64,000 nucleotides of DNA from the NCBI GenBank assembly GCA_964572725.1, contig CAZNFW010000010.1:8371-72370 (forward strand). Reading direction: 5' to 3'. The notes under the pieces were generated by a model that had not been told where the DNA came from, did not search any database, and saw only the letters and a program-made list of their open reading frames with translations. The stretch comes from Rosettibacter sp964572725. Its GTDB lineage: Bacteria > Bacteroidota > Ignavibacteria > Ignavibacteriales > Melioribacteraceae. The translations under genes were made by a program, and so were the position numbers. Shown here piece by piece: positions 58,047 through 64,000 of the stretch; the first letter of the stretch is position 1; each line of letters begins with the position of its first letter.

Positions 58047-59111
58047 ATGAATCGAAAATTATTTCTAAAAACAATTCCATTAACAGGATTAATGTTAAGT
58101 TTACCAGGTAATTTCATTTTTTCTAAAACTGCGAGTAAAAATCAAAATATGTTCAAAGGCAAATCGAAGATTGAAAAAGTAAAATTAGCAATGTTGAGCA
58201 TGCAGAGGGCAACTTGGGAACAAGGAGTTGCTATGCAGGCAATGCTTGAATCGGGAGAAGAAGAACTTGTAATCTTGATGGCCAAAGATGCAGTTTTAAG
58301 ACAATCACCAGATGGAAGACTTGCAATGCTTGGAGAAGAATTTGCATTGAGTGATGCTTGTTCCCCCGGCGAAGCAGTATTATGGGCTGCTAAAAAAACA
58401 GGCGATAAAACTTTGATGAACGGCTTTAATAAATTACTTGATTACATAATGAACAAAGCTCCTCGAAATAAAGACGGAATTATTTATCACTTCACAAACA
58501 TACCACAAATTTGGAGTGATATAAATTATATGCTGCCGCCTTTCCTTGCCGTTGCCGGTAAATTTGAAGAAGCTGTCAAACAAATAGAAGGCACTTTTTC
58601 TTATTTGTGGAATTCCGATAAAAAACTTTTATCTCATATGTGGGATTGCGAGAAACAGGAATTTGCACGAAAAGACTGCTGGGGTGTTGGCAATGGCTGG
58701 ACAGCTGCAGGATTAACAAGAGTAATAAACTTGCTGCCAGATTCTATGCAGGAACAAAAGAAAAAACTTATTGGATATGTAAAAGATATTATTGATGGCT
58801 GCTTAGCTCATATAAGAGAAGATGGACTTTTCCATAACATTGTTGATAATCCAGATTCGTTTGTAGAAACAAATTTATCTCAGATGCTTGCATATACCAT
58901 TTATCGAGGTATTAAAAGCGGCTGGCTCGATAAAAGCTACAAAACTGCTGCTGATAAAATGAGAGCAGCTGCTAATTTAAAAGTTGACAGCTTAGGATTG
59001 GTCCAAGGCGTTTGCGGTTCGCCCGAGTTTGATCATCCAGGCACTGCAACAGAAGGTCAAGCATTTTTTATCATGATGGAAGCTGCTTATCAAGACTTAA
59101 TTTCTAAATAA
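58047..59111 (+). CDS. GH105-family unsaturated rhamnogalacturonyl/glucuronyl hydrolase
   Basis: 354 residues with the (alpha/alpha)6 fold typical of GH105/GH88: IWSDINYMLPPFLAVAG (Asp158 at the place of the catalytic Asp), DCWGVGNGWTAAGLTRVI (the WxxGNGW motif), and the end DHPGTATEGQAFFIMMEAAYQD. Members hydrolyse the unsaturated uronic acid left at oligosaccharide ends by polysaccharide lyases, implying pectin or similar uronate-containing polymers. The N-terminus MNRKLFLKTIPLTGLMLSLPG is an export signal with RK in place of RR. The second Arg of the common WxRGNGW is Val. Confidence 0.88.
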   Translation: MNRKLFLKTIPLTGLMLSLPGNFIFSKTASKNQNMFKGKSKIEKVKLAMLSMQRATWEQGVAMQAMLESGEEELVILMAKDAVLRQSPDGRLAMLGEEFALSDACSPGEAVLWAAKKTGDKTLMNGFNKLLDYIMNKAPRNKDGIIYHFTNIPQIWSDINYMLPPFLAVAGKFEEAVKQIEGTFSYLWNSDKKLLSHMWDCEKQEFARKDCWGVGNGWTAAGLTRVINLLPDSMQEQKKKLIGYVKDIIDGCLAHIREDGLFHNIVDNPDSFVETNLSQMLAYTIYRGIKSGWLDKSYKTAADKMRAAANLKVDSLGLVQGVCGSPEFDHPGTATEGQAFFIMMEAAYQDLISK

Positions 59112-59246
59112 AATCTTTTCACTGTTAAATTGAAGTTATTATAATTTATCTTGCTCTTTACAGAAATTTTTAATATTTCTAATTAGTAAATTGTTCTTTG
59201 TATCTGGCAAGTAAGATTTGTTTTATTAATTGATTGAGGTGAAGCC

Positions 59247-60092
59247 ATGAAAAAGATTTTTGTTTCAATATTGATATTATTCATTTTTTCAGCATGCGGC
59301 AGCAAAGTTGAAAAAACGCCGGCAATTGGTTTCGAACCGCCAACTTTATTAAAACAGCCGAGATTATATTACCCTAAAACTGCGCAAGAAAATGCTATCT
59401 GGGGCAGCATTAAATTAATTCTCTCTATTAATAAAAATGGAATAGTTGATGGTGTTTATGTGCTCAAATCGTCTGGACACAGTATTCTTGATAGTGCAGC
59501 AATAAATTATTGCAAAAATCTTTTATTCAATCCTGCAAAAAGAAATGGCAAACCTGTCAACTCAAGAATCGAATGGGTTGTTAAGTTTAATATCACAGAA
59601 CAAAACTGGAAGGTGGACAATTATCTTTTAGAGCTATCAAGATTATTTGATAAAGTTCAGCGATTTGACACTAAATACAGAATTGAAATTGAAAGAGAAA
59701 TTTTGAACAAGCACAACGAATTTGTTCAAAACTTTGGTGATGCATTGAATTTCAACAGCATTTTAAAACAAATTATTTCCCCCGAAATAGTTAAAGAATG
59801 GGAAAAAGATTGGGATGGCTGGCCGCTTTCATTCCTGCTTTATCACGATTTTATTATTCGATTCAGTGATTATGATAGTTTACCAAAAGTTAAAACAATG
59901 ATGATTAATTCTCTTAAAACTGATATTCAGTATATCAAAAATACACCTTCATTAAATATTAAAATGGAAAATGAAAAGGAAAAAATTCTTAATAAAATCA
60001 GAATATTTATTTCAAAGAAATATCCAGAGATTAACTTAAAAGAACTCAATTTTGGTTTTTATTTTCATCCAAAATTTATTACAAAAAAATAA
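59247..60092 (+). CDS. Lipoprotein with TonB C-terminal domain
   Basis: 281 residues. Lipobox FSAC (Cys17) after a short hydrophobic core, then a TonB C-terminal domain at about residues 38-115: PRLYYPKTAQENAIWGSIKLILSINKNGIVDGVYVLKSSGHSILDSAAINYCKNLLFNPAKRNGKPVNSRI. The YP..A...g.~G.v.l...i...G.v....v..ssg...lD.aA......~.F.Pa..nG.pv pattern is clear. The remaining 160 residues are helical and unfamiliar. A lipid anchor instead of the usual N-terminal inner-membrane helix is unusual for an energy transducer, so it may not partner with ExbBD. Confidence 0.82.
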   Translation: MKKIFVSILILFIFSACGSKVEKTPAIGFEPPTLLKQPRLYYPKTAQENAIWGSIKLILSINKNGIVDGVYVLKSSGHSILDSAAINYCKNLLFNPAKRNGKPVNSRIEWVVKFNITEQNWKVDNYLLELSRLFDKVQRFDTKYRIEIEREILNKHNEFVQNFGDALNFNSILKQIISPEIVKEWEKDWDGWPLSFLLYHDFIIRFSDYDSLPKVKTMMINSLKTDIQYIKNTPSLNIKMENEKEKILNKIRIFISKKYPEINLKELNFGFYFHPKFITKK

Positions 60093-60209
60093 TTTCCGTT
60101 TTATTTAATGCTGAACATCTTTTAATGGTCTTACTTCAAAAATAATTTTTCAAACGATGATACCTATTGGTTTCATTAATTTTATTTCTTCAACAGAGGG
60201 CTAACATTT

Positions 60210-61406
60210 ATGAAAATCAAAATATTACTCACATTTCTACTTTTTATTTTTATTTCAACTAATGAAAATATTTTTGCTCAGTTCATAGATAATTTTGAAA
60301 ATGAACTTAAAATAGATTCTACTGGATTAAATGGCTGGACTTACAGAACTGGCGATGGAAATGCAACTATGAAATTTATAAGTTCTAAAAAAGGTTTTGC
60401 TTCTATTTTTGTAGATGCAACTAAAGACAAAAGAGGAATTTGGTGGGCTTTGATTAGAAGAAGAATTTCAGAAAATATGAACCTTTCTTTAATTCAAAAT
60501 CCTAAATATCAATTTAGAATTGAAGCAAGAGTTAGAGTAAGCGACGCACCAAAAAGAATTAATCTTCATCTTAATACTCAAAGAACAACTGATTTTCATT
60601 CCCACTTAATGGAGTATGATATTCCCGATACAACAAATTGGTATACGATAAGTATGACCACACACAATTTTGATGCACTTCCTGATGATACTGTTTATGC
60701 TCAGTTAGCTTTAATGGACTGGGGATTTGAAAAATATCGTGTGGATATTGATTATTATAAAGTTGATATCGTAAATATTGATTCAGTTGGACCGGACTTG
60801 GGCGAGCCAATTCCTTATCATCCTCCAATCCCAGATACTTCTATTTTTCGGTATCATATACCTGTTAAAGAAGATTGTATGATTGATTTATATTATACAG
60901 ATATGAATTTTAATAATTGGTTTACATCAGATGAAAAAGGAAATCAAATTAATTTATTGACAGTAAGCGGAAGTCAATACATCATCTTGAAATGGAATCT
61001 TGATGAATTTAAAAATAAAATTGCAGATGGTTCAGCATTACTTGAATTAACAACATATTCTCTTCAGAATTCTACTGATTATAAAAAAGATTTTGGCATG
61101 ATAAGAGTTACTGAAATTCTTGATGGAGACAAAAATTGGAATCAAAATGAAGTGACACTTGAAAATTTATGTAAAGGGAAACCATTGAATAAAGTCTTAA
61201 ACAGTCAGATGATAATTGATGTTGAGGTAAACAAAGTTCGCGGCGGAAAAAATTATATTACAATTTCAAGACCAGTTTTACAAAGAATACTGAATGGGAA
61301 AACATTAGGAATTGCAATAAAGCCGCTCGGTGCAGTTGTAGCTTCGTTTTATTCATCAGAGAATTCTGCACTAAAACCAAAACTTCACTTCAATATAAAA
61401 GAATAG
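60210..61406 (+). CDS. Secreted beta-sandwich protein of unknown function
   Basis: 398 residues with signal peptide (ILLTFLLFIFISTNENIFAQ). The first half (FIDNFENELKIDSTGLNGWTYRTGDGNATMKF... to FRIEARVRVSDAPKRINLHLNTQRTTDFHSHLMEYDIPDTTNWYTISMTT) resembles a carbohydrate-binding beta sandwich; the second half (about 220-398; SALLELTTYSL, GMIRVTEILDGDKNWNQNEVTLENL) resembles the DNRLRE/disaggregatase-like domains in secreted proteins. No catalytic signature is recognised. Its position in the carbohydrate cluster supports glycan binding, as inference. Confidence 0.65.
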   Translation: MKIKILLTFLLFIFISTNENIFAQFIDNFENELKIDSTGLNGWTYRTGDGNATMKFISSKKGFASIFVDATKDKRGIWWALIRRRISENMNLSLIQNPKYQFRIEARVRVSDAPKRINLHLNTQRTTDFHSHLMEYDIPDTTNWYTISMTTHNFDALPDDTVYAQLALMDWGFEKYRVDIDYYKVDIVNIDSVGPDLGEPIPYHPPIPDTSIFRYHIPVKEDCMIDLYYTDMNFNNWFTSDEKGNQINLLTVSGSQYIILKWNLDEFKNKIADGSALLELTTYSLQNSTDYKKDFGMIRVTEILDGDKNWNQNEVTLENLCKGKPLNKVLNSQMIIDVEVNKVRGGKNYITISRPVLQRILNGKTLGIAIKPLGAVVASFYSSENSALKPKLHFNIKE

Positions 61407-61441
61407 AATAATTATATTTACAAAAATTAAATGAGGATGAA

Positions 61442-62431
61442 ATGAAAGTTCTATTTATCGGCGGCACAGGAAACATCAGCACTTCTGTAAGCAAACTATG
61501 TATTGAAAAAGGCATTGACCTTTATTTGCTCAATCGCGGTTTGCGTGAAAATACCATTGAAAAGGCAAAAGTAATTAATGGTGATATAAATAATATTCAA
61601 CAGATAAATGAAGTTTTGAAAGACCATCAATGGGATGCTGTAGTAAATTGGATTGCATTTAATGAAAAAGATATAGAAAGAGATATAATACTTTTTAGAA
61701 ACAAAACAAAGCAATACATATTTATCAGCTCTGCTTCGGCATATCAAAAACCGCCTCTAAATCCAATCATAACAGAATCAACACCTTTGAAAAATCCTTT
61801 CTGGGATTATTCAAGAAATAAAATTGCTTGTGAAGAAAGATTAAACAAAGCATATCGCGAAGAGGATTTTCCAATTACAATTGTTAGACCTTCGCTTACT
61901 TACTCAACAGTAATACCAGTACCTATTGGTGGATGGAATGAATATACAATTGTAGATAGAATTATTCGTGGTGAAAAAATTATCGTTCATGGTGATGGAA
62001 CTTCGTTATGGACAATTACACACGCAGAAGATTTTGCAAGAGGTTTTATTGGATTAATTGGAAACTATAAAACTATTGGTCATGCTTTTCATATTACATC
62101 AGACGAAGCTTTAACATGGGATCAAATTCATTACTTCCTTGCAGAAGCTGTTGGAAAAGAACCCAGAATTATTCACATCCCTTCAGATTTCATTTCTCAA
62201 TGCGAACCTTCTTTCAAAGGATCCTTACTGGGAGATAAAGCTTGGAGCGCAATTTTTGATAACTCCAAAATAAAGCAGTTTAATCCAGATTATGCTGCTA
62301 AAATTCCATTTAAAGAAGGAATTAAAAAAACTATAAGCTGGTTCGAAGAAAAACCCGAAAGAAAAATTATCAAAAAAGAAACTAATGATATGATTGACAG
62401 GATTATTAAACTGTACGAAAAATTAATGTAA
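61442..62431 (+). CDS. NAD-dependent epimerase/dehydratase family (extended SDR)
   Basis: 329 residues. Rossmann start MKVLFIGGTGNISTSVSKLC (GxxGxxS variant), then QYIFISSASAY and YSRNKIACEE, giving Ser and YxxxK of the active site, and GDGTSLWTITHAEDFARGFIGLIGN near the substrate side. This pattern is close to the atypical extended SDRs related to CSP41 and sugar-nucleotide epimerases in Bacteroidota carbohydrate loci. Substrate not determined. An all-AT palindrome follows its stop. Confidence 0.87.
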   Translation: MKVLFIGGTGNISTSVSKLCIEKGIDLYLLNRGLRENTIEKAKVINGDINNIQQINEVLKDHQWDAVVNWIAFNEKDIERDIILFRNKTKQYIFISSASAYQKPPLNPIITESTPLKNPFWDYSRNKIACEERLNKAYREEDFPITIVRPSLTYSTVIPVPIGGWNEYTIVDRIIRGEKIIVHGDGTSLWTITHAEDFARGFIGLIGNYKTIGHAFHITSDEALTWDQIHYFLAEAVGKEPRIIHIPSDFISQCEPSFKGSLLGDKAWSAIFDNSKIKQFNPDYAAKIPFKEGIKKTISWFEEKPERKIIKKETNDMIDRIIKLYEKLM

Positions 62432-62437
62432 TCATTT

Positions 62438-62469
62438 TATCATAAAAATAAATATTTATTTTTTTGATA
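62438..62469. promoter_or_regulatory. 32-bp AT palindrome between the SDR and RraA genes
   Basis: TATCA (62438-62442) with TGATA (62465-62469), one T-T mismatch, then the perfect 20-bp palindrome AAAAATAAATATTTATTTTT (62444-62463). Its core equals the palindrome before the GH9 gene. It could be an operator or a weak terminator. Confidence 0.4.
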
Positions 62470-62571
62470 ATCCTGCTATCATCAATTTCTTTAGAAATAA
62501 AATTTTTTGAATGCCAAACAGCATGGTATAATTTTAGCACTTCTTTAAAAAAACATTCAGGAGGTGATAAA

Positions 62572-63393
62572 ATGAAACTGTTTTTAATAATATTAACCAT
62601 TTTTATTTATTGTCAAATTTATTCACAGGAATTAAAAAGTGATTTAATCAAAGGAAAAAATTTTATCGAAACTAAAGTTTATTCAGATGAAGAAGATGCA
62701 CGTATACTAAAACTTTTTGAAGGATTAAGGGTAGCAGATGTATCTGATGGAATGGATATGGTTGGTCTCCCGGGCAAAGGACTTGTTGACCCAGCAATAC
62801 ATCCTGCATGGATTGATCCTGTTGATTTGACTCATCAATTTAGAGGAATTGCTGTTACCGCAAGATATGTACCTACTCAAAAATCAGATAGACCTCAAGC
62901 TGGAGAAGAATTTTCCAAATGGGAAGGAAACTTTTATAATTCTTATTCAAGCGAAGCATTTACTTCATTAATAAAACCAGGAACAGTTGTTGTAATTGAT
63001 GATGTCGAAGAAAAGGATATTGGTTCAATTGGTTCATACAATATACTTGAATGGCACCGAAGAGGTGCAGTTGGTGTTGTAACAGATGCTTCTGCAAGAG
63101 ACCTTGATGAAATAGCAATTGAAAAAGTTCCTCTCTATTTCCGTAAACCGGGACGAGGTATTAGACCCGGAAGAAATGAATTAGAATCAGTTAACCGCCC
63201 GGTTGTAATTGGTGGAGTGCTCGTTTGTCCAGGTGATATAATTGTTGCAGATAAAGACGGGGTTTGTGTTGTTCCGCGTTATGTTGCAGAACAGGTGGCT
63301 AAACATGCAAGAGACATTTTAAATAAAGATAAAGAAGGCAGACGAAATTTGTATGAAAGCTTAAAAATGAAATTAGATAAAACAGTAAAATAA
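62572..63393 (+). CDS. RraA-family protein with export signal
   Basis: 273 residues from the ATG at 62572, which has a strong AGGAGGT 7 nt upstream (the frame is open from 62464, but that extension is not needed). It starts with a signal peptide-like MKLFLIILTIFIYCQIYSQ, then the RraA/HMG-aldolase fold: LRVADVSDGMDMVG, IKPGTVVVIDDVEE, the active-site-type WHRRGAVGVVTDASARDLDEI (Arg-Asp), VNRPVVIGGVLVCPGDIIVADKDGVCVVP. RraA relatives include RNase E inhibitors and 4-hydroxy-4-methyl-2-oxoglutarate aldolases, both cytoplasmic; an exported member is unusual. The sugar cluster favours a small-molecule aldolase role. Confidence 0.85.
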   Translation: MKLFLIILTIFIYCQIYSQELKSDLIKGKNFIETKVYSDEEDARILKLFEGLRVADVSDGMDMVGLPGKGLVDPAIHPAWIDPVDLTHQFRGIAVTARYVPTQKSDRPQAGEEFSKWEGNFYNSYSSEAFTSLIKPGTVVVIDDVEEKDIGSIGSYNILEWHRRGAVGVVTDASARDLDEIAIEKVPLYFRKPGRGIRPGRNELESVNRPVVIGGVLVCPGDIIVADKDGVCVVPRYVAEQVAKHARDILNKDKEGRRNLYESLKMKLDKTVK

Positions 63394-63414
63394 AGTCACA
63401 AGAAATGATAGCAT

Positions 63415-64000
63415 ATGAATATTAAAAAATATTCTTTGTTCAGTAAAATTTTAATATTAAGTCTTCTCTTTGTGCAAAGCATATTATCCAATACATTAAT
63501 AAATCTTAAAGCAAATAAGATTGATGATAAAAAACAAATAATTAACGAGCTTAAAAGTGTATTAAAAACTGATATTGACAAATGGTATCCTCTTTCAATT
63601 GATACAGTTTACGGAGGATTCTTCAGTGATATAAATTATAAATGGGAATTAAAAGGAAAACAAAATAAATTTATTGTGACACAGGCACGGCATATCTGGA
63701 CCTGTTCCAAATTATCAATATTTTATAATGACAATTACTATACTAAAATTGCAAAACATGGTTTTCAGTTTCTCAAAGATGTAATGTGGGATAAAAAGTA
63801 TGGCGGCTTTTATGATTTAGTAACACGAGAAGGAAAGCCAATTAAAGAAAATGGTGAAATTATTAAGAAAGCTTACGGAAATGCGTTTGCAATTTATGGA
63901 TTAGCAGCATATTTCAAAGCAAGTGGTGACTCTGCTGCATTGAAATTAGCAATTGAAACCTTTGAATGGATGGATAAACACAGTCATGATTCTTTGTATG
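63415..64000 (+). CDS. N-acylglucosamine/cellobiose 2-epimerase family protein (3' truncated)
   Basis: 195 codons to the window edge. Signal-like N-terminus (FSKILILSLLFVQSILSN), then the AGE-family beginning: LKTDIDKWYPLSIDTVYGGFFSDINY, FIVTQARHIWTCSKL, FLKDVMWDKKYGGFYDLVTREGKPI and KKAYGNAFAIYGLAAYFKASGD. Q.R..W..s.l and D...GGF..L...G are typical for the (alpha/alpha)6 epimerases acting on N-acetylglucosamine, cellobiose or mannose. The reaction cannot be named from this part. It lies 21 nt after the RraA-family gene, so probably the same operon. Confidence 0.82.
   Translation, partial: MNIKKYSLFSKILILSLLFVQSILSNTLINLKANKIDDKKQIINELKSVLKTDIDKWYPLSIDTVYGGFFSDINYKWELKGKQNKFIVTQARHIWTCSKLSIFYNDNYYTKIAKHGFQFLKDVMWDKKYGGFYDLVTREGKPIKENGEIIKKAYGNAFAIYGLAAYFKASGDSAALKLAIETFEWMDKHSHDSLY

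Noticed and set aside
1..64000. tRNA genes and CRISPR arrays
   Set aside because: I looked through the intergenic regions for GGTTCGANTC-like T-loops and for regularly spaced repeats and saw none; most gaps are shorter than 150 bp.

Overview
The window is a strongly AT-rich bacterial chromosome segment with tightly packed genes, many lipoproteins and outer-membrane beta-barrel proteins, a GWxTD-domain protein, a DUF5916 protein and a secreted polysaccharide-degradation cluster. Together these suggest the Bacteroidota/Chlorobi side of the tree, most likely an Ignavibacteria (Melioribacter/Ignavibacterium-like) organism; this is inference from gene content, since no rRNA gene is present. Two runs of exactly 100 N show that this is a scaffolded draft assembly. 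I found no tRNA, rRNA or CRISPR array.

Layout. 1-3180: the end of an RseP-type site-2 protease, a structured leader RNA and a TonB-dependent receptor, then a convergent small beta-barrel protein. 3287-9645 (minus): a run read rimO, GWxTD protein, PfkB kinase, Omp85 protein, rnhB, yraN. 9806-17379 (plus): SpoIID-like protein, glycosyltransferase, BatA-like protein, HflX, and a histidine ammonia-lyase with an unusual Ser-Ser-Gly cofactor triad. 17459-20432 (minus): serC, DUF1015 and a MarR regulator, with a perfect palindrome ahead of DUF1015. 20433-21362: a gene-free stretch with a decayed IS1182-like transposase, REP-like repeats and an assembly gap. 21363-29278: DUF2203, OsmC, DUF2905, then the most unusual gene of the window: an 1870-residue protein combining two aminotransferase-like domains with a complete but divergent phosphoenolpyruvate-carboxylase-like region, placed 5 nt behind a membrane-anchored SPFH protein.

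29527-40352: PspC-type membrane proteins, an ECF sigma/anti-sigma pair, alaS, a sigma-54 response regulator with a soluble hybrid kinase, two methyltransferases and a TPR protein. 40387-45754 (minus): the classical rpmH-rnpA-yidD-yidC cluster (rpmH is only 48 codons) followed by a patatin/Omp85 protein. 46293-53904: a DUF5916 outer-membrane protein, an aspartate-type aminotransferase, an aldehyde dehydrogenase, a PIN-PhoH ATPase and a lipoprotein.

54106-64000 (plus): a carbohydrate cluster with a GH9 cellulase-type enzyme, a Tat-exported GH5 enzyme, a GH105 unsaturated-uronyl hydrolase, a TonB-domain lipoprotein, a secreted beta protein, a sugar SDR, an exported RraA-family protein and the start of an N-acylglucosamine/cellobiose 2-epimerase-family protein. 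It looks designed to cut plant-type beta-glucans and uronate-containing polymers outside the cytoplasm and to interconvert the products. Two copies of one AT palindrome sit at the cluster's start and before its RraA gene and are candidate operators.
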